DNA of 64,000 bases from Smittia aterrima. Lineage: Eukaryota; Arthropoda; Insecta; Diptera; Chironomidae. Both the position numbers and the translations under genes were made by a program. The stretch covers positions 3,410,854 through 3,474,853 of the forward strand of contig CP093830.1 of assembly GCA_033063855.1 (NCBI GenBank), read 5' to 3'. The notes below the pieces were generated by a model that searched no databases, was not told the DNA's origin, and was given only the letters and a program-made list of their open reading frames with translations. Shown here one piece after another: positions 12,180 to 21,724 of this stretch. Each line of letters starts with the position of its first letter. The first letter of the stretch is position 1.

Positions 12180-12956
12180 ATGTTCAAACTCGAAAAATTT
12201 TTGTGCTGCATGCCACTCGAAGTTGGAGGTGAGATAAGAAATTTTCAAAAACTTTTCGATCCTTAACACATTTATTTGTTCAGGATACATTATTGGAGCA
12301 TTGAGCCTTTTAATGGACATCGCCTACTTCGGTCCCTTCATTTACGCGTATTCAGCTGGTCTCACATGCGTCGAGTTCAAAGATTTGATTGACTTCAAGT
12401 AAGAAACATAAAATTATTTTAAACAGAAATTTAATCTCATTCCATTCTAAAGCAATTCGTCATCATTTTTAAATAATCCCATCGAAGAAATTGCGATTGA
12501 TGAAGTCTGTGATGCAGGAAGAGCAGGTTTGATTCAATTTAAAAGTTTAGTTTGTATAAGTTTAATTGTCTTTCGATTGCAGTTCAGGAAGTAATGGCAA
12601 TATTTACCGCTGCAGTTTTATTCGGCCTCGTCGCTATTTACGTCTTGTGCCTTATGGGAGTTAAGCGTGTAAGTTTTTTCTTTAAAAATATTGAATTCAA
12701 AGTTAAAACCAAATGTTTCCAGAGAAATCATAAATGGCTGCTTCCAATGGCGATTCTCTTGCCAATTCTCGCGATTTGGGAATCCATTTTGTTTGTCCTG
12801 GGAGCCTATTGGATCATAGTTTTGATAGATATAATCATCGACGGTTACTTCTTCATCATCATCTACTCACTCCGCGATGTCTTCAAAAAGGAAAATGCGT
12901 CAGGACGACGACTTCATGATCCTTCAGATGCAGCAGAAATTGCCTTTAGGCCTTAA
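12180..12956 (+). CDS. Four-span membrane protein, array copy E
   Basis: Exons 12180-12228, 12284-12398, 12453-12526, 12583-12668 and 12723-12956 give 185 residues. N-terminus MFKLEKFLCCMPLE. The loop has both cysteines and the NNSSS sequon, and the C-terminal tail ASGRRLHD is shared with copy D. Intron 4 has no stop in frame, as in copy B. A polyadenylation signal AATAAAATGC follows at about 13000. Function unknown. Confidence 0.9.
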
Positions 12957-13487
12957 AATTTCCAAGATCTGAAATACTTACAAATTTTTTTTTATCTGAA
13001 ATAAAATGCTTTCGATGTTTTGAAACTTGAACTTTTAAAGTTTTAAAATTTTCTAGGTTCAGAAATAGAAAAATATTTACAAACTATTAAACTTGCACTT
13101 TTTTTTATTATTTCAACTCACCCACGCTGATATCCAAAGAGTCTCTAATTTCTTCTTCTTATCGTCGCGCTTTGAAAGAGAAGAGAGAAATATTTTTGTG
13201 TGAAAATTCATTCAATTTCAAAGTGTTCAAGGTTGTGCATCAGTTTTTAATTCGGCAGAAATTCTTCGAAAGGAAAATATCAATTTGTTTGACAGTTTTC
13301 GTTCCTTTTAGTCACCACTTGTGCAAGGTTCGGTAATATTAAAATGATAAGAGTTTCAGAACCAATTTTCTTCATAAGCAAAATTAAAAAAAGTCGACTT
13401 GCATTTTATGTGATTGTATTGTGTGATGTGTCATACTCTTCACTTTTAAAATAAATTAATTTTTTCTTCGTGTTTAGAGAATCGAAG

Positions 13488-14259
13488 ATGTACAAATTAG
13501 AAAAGTTCTTGTACTGCTTGAATTTGGAGTTTGGAGGTAAATTTATAATTTAAAAAAATAGTTTTAGATTAATTTTTATTTTGCTAGGCTATCTCGTCGC
13601 CACTTTGAGTTTTGTGATCGATGCTTTCTACTTACTTGTCTTCGTCTATGCTTCATTCAGTGGCATGAGTTGTGAAGACTTCGGAGAAACATATGGAGAT
13701 TCGTAATATAAATTGAATTACTTTTAACTCTAAACTAATTTTGATTCATTTCAAAGCAACTCAACATCTTTGTATCGAAATCCTTCCGTAAAGGATTATG
13801 CCGACTCTGTCTGTTCATCAGGACGAGGATGTTCGTTAAGACAAATTTTAAATTTCAATCGCAAATTCATTTTCTTTTGAATTCTAGTTCAGATATTGAA
13901 GGCGATTTTTATGCTCGCAATATTCATCGCACTTATCACTATTTGTGTCTTTTGTTTTTTTGGAATCAAAAACGTAAGTTTCTAATGAAATTGAAAACTT
14001 TAATTTGAAGATTTTTTTTTATTCTCAGAGAAAACATAAATGGGTTGATACAATGATGTTTCTCTTAGCAATTTCTTCGATTTGGGGATTTGCTTCTTTC
14101 TTCTTCGGAACTCATTGGATCGTTGCATTACCGCGAGGAATTTACTTTGGCTATGCATTTCTCGTTATCTACTCACTTTACGATACCTTCAAGAAAGAGA
14201 GGAAAGCTCGAAAACAATTGAGCAATCCATCCGATGTGGAAACAGCTTTCAAGCCATAG
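13488..14259 (+). CDS. Four-span membrane protein, array copy F (diverged)
   Basis: Exons 13488-13536, 13588-13702, 13757-13830, 13888-13973 and 14029-14259 give 184 residues. It has the same four intron positions and phases, four spans, two loop cysteines (MSCEDF and DSVC), a loop sequon (NST) and a basic tail (KKERKARKQ), but the sequence is much diverged and the N-terminal Cys pair is YC. The upstream DNA (from about 13170) still shows the array's GAAAGAGAAGAGA...AAGGTTGTGCATCA block. It is probably the oldest member. Confidence 0.88.
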
Positions 14260-14587
14260 AAACTTATTTATCATGAAGAAAATATATCAAAAGCACTTAT
14301 ACACAATAAAATTAGAATAAGAAGTTAATTATAAAAAAATTTAACTATTCAAATACGGTCATCGTCAATCGGTCATCGTCAATTTTATCGTCTTCGTCGT
14401 ATCCGTTTTCTAAACCGGTTCATGGACTATCTACATCCTTCTCTTCTAATAAGAATTTAAATGATGGTAACGAAAAAGGAAAATTTCGATCATTTCACTC
14501 TCAACATTTGTTAAGGTAACATCTATTCGCTTCATTATTTCTTAATTTTTTCAATTCTCTTTCAAATTTAGATAAACAATATTTATC
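14260..14587 (+). promoter_or_regulatory. Intergenic region and 5' UTR intron of the F-box gene
   Basis: A short direct repeat CGGTCATCGTCAAT occurs twice in a row at 14356-14384. A likely 5' UTR intron of 56 bp (14516-14571, GTAACA...TTTAG) ends 16 bases before the F-box start codon. No TATA box stands out. Confidence 0.45.
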
Positions 14588-16006
14588 ATGGAAAGCTCAG
14601 CATTGGTCAAAACCGAGAACAAATCATTAAAAAGAAAACTTAGCATTGCTGTTCCGACCGTTGAAAAAAAGCCAGAGGAAGAAACAAAAAGAGAAGCTAC
14701 AGAAGTTTTAAACGAAGAACCGAACGAGAAAATCATTAAATTATCCGAATCGACAGACATGGACCCTTTGGAATATTTTTCGCGTTTTCTTGACATTCCT
14801 GAAATGATTTTTCATCATTTGAATGGCAAAGATTTGATCACGATTTCTGAAGTTAATCCTAATTGGTATAACTTCATCGCTTCGTCAAAAGTTTTCATGA
14901 AAAACATAAAAATTGCATTTAAAAGAAACAGTTTGTTGCTACCGGAAGATATCGATTTGCTAAAAAATAGTTCGAGAATATATCAGAGCATTGAAGTTCA
15001 ACGAATGTTAAATTCAAAAGATGTATTCGACGAAGATTACATTACAGCATCGGAACTGGCGTTTTTTAATGAAAAGTCTCATGATTGGAAGAATGTTTTA
15101 CTTAATGACGTTTACTTTAGAACACCAGATGATTCTTTTAATTTTTTTTCATCAATCGAATCATCAGTTGAAAGCCTTCATGTCAGATCAATGGGTCGTT
15201 ATTCAGAAGTACTTAATACATCACTTCTCTTTGAAAATTTGGAAGCTTACGAAGCTCTAAAGTTTCCAAAGCTAAAACATTTGAAAATGTTTAATGGAGG
15301 CTTTTCCGAATTTTTTTATACTTACGCCAGATTATTGCTAAATTCTGTTGCAATCGAGGAAATCGAGTTTGAGGATGAAGGAGAAGAAAACTTAGAAGTT
15401 TTCGCACAAATGCTTGCAAATTTTAACAAAATAAGAAGCCTGACAATTAAATCAGAATACATAAATGAAATGTTTAAAGATGAAGCTTGGCAAGGATTTA
15501 AATTCAAACTTAAGGCTTTGACTATAATTTTCGACAACTTTGACGACCTCGGCATCAACTTTCAGAAATTTCTTAAGACACAAAACGATCATCTCGAAAA
15601 GTTGACAATACTCTATCTGAAAGAAGACAAAGAAGTTTTTGACTTGATTATGAACATGCCAAAGCTCAAGAGTTTATGTATTCATGGTTATGATGAATTC
15701 TCTGTTATTTATTATTTTTCTGATGACGAAATTCCGGATCGAAAGTCAAATACAATCACTGAATTGATATTGAATTATGATGTTGACTTTATTGACTTCT
15801 GTTTTTTGTTAAAGTCAATGCCGAATGTGACAAAACTTACCTTCGGCCAAATTGATAACGCAGTATATAAAACCTTGTTGTCAGTAAGTATAAAGTTTGG
15901 AGAAGAATGGTTTGATGTATCGATTAAGAATGCATCGCTTAATAAACCGGGACATTCCGAGAGAATGCTCAGAATCAACAAACTTCCTGAAGTTATAAAA
16001 AATTAA
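14588..16006 (+). CDS. F-box/LRR-like protein with a recently acquired C-terminus
   Basis: Single coding exon, 472 residues. A Lys/Glu-rich N-terminus (1-55) precedes an F-box-like segment at about 58-100 (DPLEYFSRFLDIPEMIFHHL, then a conserved Trp-Tyr). Irregular leucine-rich repeats follow (for example KFPKLKHLKMF, IRSLTIKSE, LKALTII, LEKLTILYL, MPKLKSLCIHG, MPNVTKLTFG). By family knowledge it would recruit substrates to an SCF ubiquitin ligase through Skp1; the substrate is unknown. The last 41 residues (from 15883) are encoded by DNA homologous to the opposite strand of the cytochrome b561 gene at 17.6-17.8 kb, so the original C-terminus has been replaced. Confidence 0.82.
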   Translation: MESSALVKTENKSLKRKLSIAVPTVEKKPEEETKREATEVLNEEPNEKIIKLSESTDMDPLEYFSRFLDIPEMIFHHLNGKDLITISEVNPNWYNFIASSKVFMKNIKIAFKRNSLLLPEDIDLLKNSSRIYQSIEVQRMLNSKDVFDEDYITASELAFFNEKSHDWKNVLLNDVYFRTPDDSFNFFSSIESSVESLHVRSMGRYSEVLNTSLLFENLEAYEALKFPKLKHLKMFNGGFSEFFYTYARLLLNSVAIEEIEFEDEGEENLEVFAQMLANFNKIRSLTIKSEYINEMFKDEAWQGFKFKLKALTIIFDNFDDLGINFQKFLKTQNDHLEKLTILYLKEDKEVFDLIMNMPKLKSLCIHGYDEFSVIYYFSDDEIPDRKSNTITELILNYDVDFIDFCFLLKSMPNVTKLTFGQIDNAVYKTLLSVSIKFGEEWFDVSIKNASLNKPGHSERMLRINKLPEVIKN

Positions 16007-16060
16007 TTTCTGAAAGCAAAATGAAAATTTCTTTACTTACCAATCAAACTATCAAAATGT
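15880..16060 (-). pseudogene. Cytochrome b561 gene fragment overlapping the F-box 3' end
   Basis: Read on the - strand this segment aligns with 17606-17797: the end of exon 1 with its CTTACC donor complement (16037-16042), the intron (ATTAATTTCTGAAAGC on +), and the start of exon 2 (MLILSILSECPGLLSD against MLILSILSGCSALFSN). The shared run GAGAGAATGCTCAGAATC is identical. The rest of exon 2 is not found further left, so the fragment is truncated near 15880. It cannot make a b561 protein. Confidence 0.8.
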
Positions 16061-16226
16061 TTAATTAGGAAAAACTTTATTAACCGTTAACATGTAAATT
16101 TATCAAAATGTTATTAAGTATATGGCAGACATCAATTTCGTCAGGAATTTTTCAGTAAATAAACTAAACTTTGTAAACTTATAGCTCTGGTGTGATGAAA
16201 CTTTGGATAACATGTAATGTGGGGAT

Positions 16227-16670
16227 TTACAGATTCATCGTTTGGCATACCCAATCGGATAGATCAACGTTTGCTTCTTCGGAAAGTTTAAGCCATTAAA
16301 GTCTTGAGATCAGCTCTTTCTTCAGGAACTTTTCTCAAACATTTATCAACGAAATCTTTGAATTGCGGACTGAAACTTGGATGTTCAAGCTTTGGCGCCG
16401 GCTCGTCAACAACATAACTCAGAAGCTCAAAAATAGACATCGGTTTAGGTTCAACGATATTTTGCATTACTGCTGACTGTCCACTAAGGATTGCGTCAAG
16501 TGTTTGATTGTCAGGAGGTGGAATGTAACTGCTTGTTCCAACAAAAGTATTTGCCATTGAATCGATAAGTTGACCGCTCACACCAAAATCACAAATTTTA
16601 ATTTCGCCGCTGCCGTTGACAAGAATATTTGACGGTTTTACATCACGATGGATTGCGTGTTGAGTGAAAA
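16227..16670 (-). pseudogene. Intronless MEK (MAP2K1/2, Dsor1-type) kinase fragment
   Basis: The - strand encodes HAIHRDVKPSNILVN, GEIKICDFGVSGQLIDSM and the activation-loop start (ANTFVGTSSY), then jumps to IPPPDNQTLDAIL: kinase subdomains VIII-IX (the APE/SPE and DxW region) are deleted. EFKDFVDKCL-type sequence and ERADLKTLM follow to a stop at 16288-16290. Just beyond, in another frame, comes the MEK C-terminal end EEANVDLSDWVCQTMNL with its own stop at 16227, so a small deletion shifted the frame. The N-lobe is missing and a Met is lost before HRDVK. Absence of introns and 3' bias suggest retrotransposition. It cannot be an active kinase. Confidence 0.88.
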
Positions 16671-17416
16671 AATAATTGGTTTAAAATAAAATTTATTAAT
16701 TAAATTAACAAACATAAGAAACGCTTTTCAAATTTTTCCGATCCATTTTTTAAAAGGCTCGTGTTTATGTTTTGACGATGGTGATCGTCAGCATTTTCGT
16801 GTCATCACTTTGTAGTTGAGAACGTTTTTAAATTCCACATTTCAGGTAGATTTGTTTCAAAGGATTTCAAGGGATTTTTTATCCTTAAGAAAACATTCTT
16901 GTTCTCGAAGGTCCTGGCTTTGTTGTTTTTGGTGGTTTATTTGCCATCAAACTTTTCCGAGATTTTAATGAACTAATAAGGTTCTTTAAGAAGTCGGGTC
17001 AGATATAATTAAATAAATAAAGAACAATGTGATATTTTAACTTTCTTAAGAAAACATTGAGCGGTTTGGTGACGTTTTCAGATCTCGTCGAAATTAGTTT
17101 TTGGCCTTGCATTTCTTATTATCTGCTTTAAGTAGTAAAAGTAGGAACAGTTGAGCAGAAATTACTTTATAATTATTTTAATTTCGTTGTAATAAAGATC
17201 AATCTAAAATTACTATCGCCCAACTTCGCTATGATTTCAAGGGAAAAAAAATTCAGCTCAAACGCAATCAATTGACATAGTAAACGAAGTTTATTTTTAT
17301 TTAGAGTAAAAATAAAAAACTGACAAAAATGCGATTAAGATAAGATCAGAGATAATATTCTTAAGAACATCACGTCCCGCTTATCCAAGAGTACTCTTCA
17401 AAATTTTATTTCTCAT
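16671..17416. other. Intergenic region with a possible 3' exon remnant
   Basis: No full gene is seen. On the + strand 16885-17007 is open for about 40 codons and reads GPGFVVFGGLFAIKLFRDF before a stop, followed by AATAAATAAAG. It is hydrophobic and gene-like, but I cannot assign it or find a start. At 17364-17392 a stretch (CATCACGTCCCGCTTATC) recurs at 18299-18316 with two mismatches. Confidence 0.35.
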
Positions 17417-18175
17417 TTATTTATCTTTAAATTGATAATAAAAAGCTTTCAATGGTCCAATCATCGTAAGAGCAGTGCTAACGCTTAAAAGCCACATCAT
17501 AATGAATCGAACTTCTCCTGGATCTTTCTTGGCACACCAAGAGCGAGTGTAGTAAGCGCTGATGATAGCAATCATTCCAGCAAGATAGCAAGCGCATGAA
17601 AGCAAATTGTGAGTGACTTTGGAAAAGAATGGTTTGATGTATCGCTTGAGATCATTTGAGAATAAAGCGGAACATCCCGAGAGAATGCTCAGAATCAACA
17701 AAATTCCTGACGTGAGACCTAAGAAAGGAAATTAATTTCTGAAAGCGAAATGAAAACTTCTTCACTTACCAACTTTACCGTGAAGGTTTCCAAAATGTCG
17801 GCGCCTTGTTTCTTGCCTTTTATAAATTTGGAAGGGAATGCCGTAAAGAGCAAATCCACTTGCAATTGCCATTAAAACCCAATGAATCCTAATCTTGTAT
17901 ACTCGGCTTCGGATCGTCATTGTGAAACTGTTCTTGTTGTAAAGCGCCATGATTCCTTCGCTCATGAAGAGCTGGTAAGATATTGTCGTGAACCAAGCAT
18001 GGTACGATTGATACTCCTCGAAACCGACTTGTAAAGCATACCAACTTATATAGAACGTTGTTATTCCAACCAAAGCATGATTGAAGGTATTTGCGAATAT
18101 CTCAATGTGCTCGATCAAACTTCGAACTTTCAGTTTTGAATATTTTTCATCGACTTTACTTTCAGAAAGTTCCAT
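17417..18175 (-). CDS. Cytochrome b561 domain protein (CYB561D1/D2-like)
   Basis: Exons 18175-17770 and 17718-17417 give 235 residues; the 51-bp intron has GTAAGT and TTTCTTAG. Six hydrophobic segments are visible. The four haem-ligand histidines sit at H59 (SYHAW), H98 (IHWVL), H132 (NLHGKVG) and H172 (KVTHNLL), the spacing of the b561 core. By family knowledge it is a di-haem transmembrane ferric/ascorbate reductase of endomembranes. Length agrees with CYB561D2. Start is the first ATG of the frame, followed by ELSESKVDE. Broken copies lie on both sides (15880-16060 and weakly at 18288-18400). Confidence 0.88.
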
Positions 18176-18686
18176 TTCAATATTTGTTTCAAACGATGTG
18201 CACTCGCAAAAAACAATTAAGCGACTAAAAAATTAAATTCCAATGCTGCAGAGAACTCAATTGATATCTTATTTACGAAGTCGTATCTGCTTTCAAGAAT
18301 ATCACGTCTCGCTTATCAAAAACAAAGTAATGAACTACAATTTCATCAAAATGCGCTTTAATATTCTTATCGGAAATATTTTACTTGGAAATTTGCATGG
18401 GGAAGTACCTCGCGAGATTATTTGTTCTCTTTGTCTGGTAATTGAAAAAAGTATTTTGCGAATTTAAGTTTTCTTAACGGCTCAAAAAAAATCTTAAAAA
18501 TTTGAATTCATTTTTGTAGAAATTTTCGTTTGATTTACAAAAAGTCTACAACACGTTTTCTGTCGCCGCGCGGAAAACAACATTCATCTAAAAATTTAAT
18601 TTAACTAGAAATAACTTAAATTCAAGGTAAGAGTTTTCTGTGATTAAGTTTGTAAGGAGTTTGATTATCGTTCAAATCTATTTTAG
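18176..18686. promoter_or_regulatory. Divergent region, cytochrome b561 and Noc2
   Basis: This holds both promoters. A likely Noc2 5' UTR intron (donor AAG/GTAAGAG at about 18627) ends with TATTTTAG directly before the Noc2 ATG at 18687. At 18290-18318 it carries a second copy of the sequence found just 3' of the b561 gene (17364-17392), and 18395-18415 reads GNLHGEV, reminiscent of the b561 GNLHGKV motif. This suggests a decayed further copy. Confidence 0.45.
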
Positions 18687-21041
18687 ATGAAGATCAAAAC
18701 GAAGAAAGCTGAAAAGCTTGAAGAGATGAGTGTCGATGCGTTTTTTGAGAACATCGATGAAATTCAAGCAACTTCGGGACCAAGCGACGTCGAGGAATCA
18801 ACAGTTAAATCGAAGAAGATCAAGAACGGCAAGACATCAAAAGTTGACGCTGGCAAAGTGAAAAAACCGAAAGAGAAATTGAAGAAAAAGAAAAAAGAGA
18901 AACATCCAGCGCCGGAATCTGAAGAATCCGATGAAGAAGTTCTTACTGAGAAATCACACAAAAAAGCTCTTGGCAACTTGAAGCAAACTGATCCTGAACT
19001 CTTCAACTTCCTTGAGAAAAACGACAAGAAATTGCTCAACTTTGGAGAAGAAGGTGATGAGCCCGAACAAGAAGCTTCTGAAGACGATGATGAAACAGTT
19101 CACAAGCCTGTGGATAATCTAGAAGTAGCTAGTGATGAAAGTGACTACGAGGACGAAGATGCACCGAAGCGAAAAGATAACTCGATTACTCTCAAACAAC
19201 TTAGAGAATGGCAGCAAGGTCTTCAAGCTGAAGAAGTTGCAATTGAGACAATTCGAAACGTTATCAAAGCATTCAACTCTGCTTTAATTTCAATCAGCGG
19301 TGATCCTAACATGCATGGAGAGTTCATCGTTGAAGGATCCTCTATTTTCAATGGAATCATTCAACTTTGCGTGTTGCATCTCGAGAAAGCTATTCGAAAA
19401 TATTTGAAGCTCTCAGGGAAATCAAATTTTAAGGAAATCCAAAAGTGCAAACGATTCAGCAAAGTCAAGAATGTATTACGATCTTATTTGATGGATTTAA
19501 CGAAGCTCTTGGAAATGGTGGCTAGCTCCAACATTCTGTCAGTCATCTTAAAACATTTACATCAAATCTCAAGTGTTCTTACAGCATTCACAAGCATAAC
19601 TAAACCAGTTCTGAAGCGATTGGTTCAAATTTGGTCAACTGGCGAGGAATCAATTCGGATCGTTGCTTTCTTGTGCATCCTCAAGATTACGAGAAACCAA
19701 CAGGATCTTTTCCTGAATCAAGTATTGAAGACGATGTACATGGAATATGTTAGAAACAGCAAGTTTGTTAGCCCCAACACTCTCCCAGCAATTAACTTCA
19801 TGAGACGATCACTGACGGAAATCTTCTTGCTCGACCTGAACGTTGCTTATCATCACGTGTTCTTGTTCATTCGTCAACTTGCTATTCACTTGAGAAATGC
19901 CATTTTACTTCAAAAGAAAGAACATTTCCAACAAATCTACAATTGGCAGTATGTCAACAGTTTAAAGCTTTGGGGAGATGTGCTATCAACGGTGTCGATG
20001 AATGTTTCGACAGCTGGAGCTCCAGCAAAGACCGACAACAAATCAAAGTTACAAGCGCTGATTTATCCACTCGTTAGCATCATCAATGGAGTCATCAAGT
20101 TGAAGTCAAGTGCTCATTACTTCCCATTGAGATTTCATTGCGTGAAAATTCTGATTGATTTGTCGAGAGCAACGAAGGTGTACGTCCCGATTCTTCCTTA
20201 CATTTTGGAAGTTCTCAACTCAAACTCGTTTAATCAACAACATAAGAAACTTGCTATGAAGCCAATCTCGTTTACGACAATTCTTCGTATACAGAAGGGA
20301 CATCTCGAAGAAAACTCTTTCCGCGATGAGGTTGTTGAACAAGTTTTTGGATTGACACTTGAATGTTTGATGAACGAATGCACTAGCATTGCATTCCCCG
20401 ACCTTGTCGTCCCACATGTTATCGCTTTGAATCAATTCATTAAGAATACGAAAAATCCAAATTACACCAAGAAGTTGAAGCAACTCACTGACAAGATCAT
20501 GGAGCAATCGAACTACATCGACAGCCGAAGAAATAAAATAAACTTCTCGCTAATGGATTCAAACTACATCAAGAGTTGGGAGATTAATTTGAAAACTGGT
20601 CAGTCGCCTCTAGAAGTTTTCCACAGTCAATGGCTGAAAACTCATCAGAAGAAACTTAAACGACAGAAAGTTGAACCAGATGCAGAAGAAGGCGATGGAG
20701 AAAGCGAAGATGAAGATCATGACTACGGAAATCTTCCAAAAGTCAAAGCTCCAGCAAAGAAGAAGTCGAAGAAAGACGGACCTGTTGAGCTTTTCCCATC
20801 TGATGATGAGGACGATGGCGAAATTGATTTTGATCCTGACAGCGATAACAGCTTTGAAGATGACGAATCTGAAGACGAAAAGCCACAACGCAATGGAAAG
20901 AAAGCAAATGGAAAGCCACAAAAGAATGGCAAGGGCCAGAAGAAGCAGCAAGTGTCGGAAGATGAAAGCTCTGATGGAGCTGAAGGCGATGAATCATTCT
21001 TGGACAATGGAGATCTTGTCGAAGAGCTCACTGATTGGTAA
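18687..21041 (+). CDS. Noc2: Nucleolar complex protein 2 homologue (Noc2/NOC2L)
   Basis: Single coding exon, 784 residues. A Lys/acidic N-terminus with likely nuclear localisation signals (KKKKKEK) leads into HKKALGNLKQTDPELFNFLEKND, the conserved Noc2 entry. An alpha-helical Noc2 domain spans about residues 170-650 (WQYVNSLKLWGDVLS, HYFPLRFHCVKILIDLS, EVFHSQWLKTHQKKLKRQK). The C-terminus is a long acidic, Ser/Glu/Asp-rich tail. Noc2 pairs with Noc1 and Noc3 in maturation and export of the 60S ribosomal subunit. Length is usual for animal NOC2L. AATAAAAAAG lies about 30 bp after the stop. The start follows a 5' UTR intron acceptor directly. Confidence 0.95.
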   Translation: MKIKTKKAEKLEEMSVDAFFENIDEIQATSGPSDVEESTVKSKKIKNGKTSKVDAGKVKKPKEKLKKKKKEKHPAPESEESDEEVLTEKSHKKALGNLKQTDPELFNFLEKNDKKLLNFGEEGDEPEQEASEDDDETVHKPVDNLEVASDESDYEDEDAPKRKDNSITLKQLREWQQGLQAEEVAIETIRNVIKAFNSALISISGDPNMHGEFIVEGSSIFNGIIQLCVLHLEKAIRKYLKLSGKSNFKEIQKCKRFSKVKNVLRSYLMDLTKLLEMVASSNILSVILKHLHQISSVLTAFTSITKPVLKRLVQIWSTGEESIRIVAFLCILKITRNQQDLFLNQVLKTMYMEYVRNSKFVSPNTLPAINFMRRSLTEIFLLDLNVAYHHVFLFIRQLAIHLRNAILLQKKEHFQQIYNWQYVNSLKLWGDVLSTVSMNVSTAGAPAKTDNKSKLQALIYPLVSIINGVIKLKSSAHYFPLRFHCVKILIDLSRATKVYVPILPYILEVLNSNSFNQQHKKLAMKPISFTTILRIQKGHLEENSFRDEVVEQVFGLTLECLMNECTSIAFPDLVVPHVIALNQFIKNTKNPNYTKKLKQLTDKIMEQSNYIDSRRNKINFSLMDSNYIKSWEINLKTGQSPLEVFHSQWLKTHQKKLKRQKVEPDAEEGDGESEDEDHDYGNLPKVKAPAKKKSKKDGPVELFPSDDEDDGEIDFDPDSDNSFEDDESEDEKPQRNGKKANGKPQKNGKGQKKQQVSEDESSDGAEGDESFLDNGDLVEELTDW

Positions 21042-21295
21042 ATTGATTATACGAAATAAGTTTTGATTAAAATAAAAAAGAAATCTATTGAAATTACTCA
21101 TGATTATTTGCGACGAAAGCTGTTTAGAGTCTTAATCGTCAAACGCACGTGGTGATGTTCACACTGACCTTGCGCAAAGAGAGATGTTGACATTTACTTC
21201 ACGACATCTCTCACGAAAGTTGTGTCTTGCGCGTTTCCTTTTATCATAAGCTTGCAAGAACTTTTTTCTCATTTTGCGTCGAGGTTTCCACTTGA

Positions 21296-21336
21296 TCAGA
21301 CGTTCAAAAGATTCGTAGCACGGTTAAAGTGAGTGA
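21296..21336 (+). promoter_or_regulatory. Candidate initiator and noncoding first exon 1
   Basis: TCAGAC at 21296-21301 resembles an arthropod initiator. A GTGAGTGA splice donor follows at 21329, leaving a first exon of about 31 bases. No TATA box is seen. Target gene unknown; the transporter at 30365, whose 5' UTR begins after an acceptor at 30275, is the nearest + strand candidate. Confidence 0.3.
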
Positions 21337-21724
21337 TAATTGGATTAATTCTGATTAAAACTGTGTCCAAGCTTGCGAGAAGCCACTTAGCGAAGCTATT
21401 AATCGCAACGATATAACCAGCAATGGAATTGTCGCTTGGAAGGCTCAGCAAGAGATTCCGAAGGAAAAATCTCATCAAAAAGTGGGAGTGAACGCAAAAA
21501 AACATCAGAAGCTTCGAAGCTAAAAATATTTCTTAATTAAAAATATAAAGCCCTAGGGCCGAACGCGAAGAAAAATGTGTACGAGGGAATGATTTTTTTA
21601 TATCATGAAAAAAATATCATGAATTTTTAAAGGCCGTGCAGGAAAAGTTTCGCCGTGATTTAGTTTCATCTGATTTACAAAGTGCGAAGGAACTCGCTGA
21701 CTAGCGAAGAGAATTGATTGCAAT

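Larger units (their letters stand above)
6150..14330 (+). repeat. Tandem array of six tetraspan genes, unit about 1.3-1.5 kb
   Basis: Start codons are at 6565, 8040, 9448, 10792, 12180 and 13488, giving spacings of 1475, 1408, 1344, 1388 and 1308 bp. The repeated unit includes the gene, its introns, the 3' end (AATAAAATGCTTTCGATGTT after copies A-E) and some 400 bp of upstream DNA. Orientation is the same throughout. Copies A-E are close relatives; copy F is clearly older or faster evolving but keeps all four intron positions. This is a classic unequal-crossover array. Confidence 0.95.
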
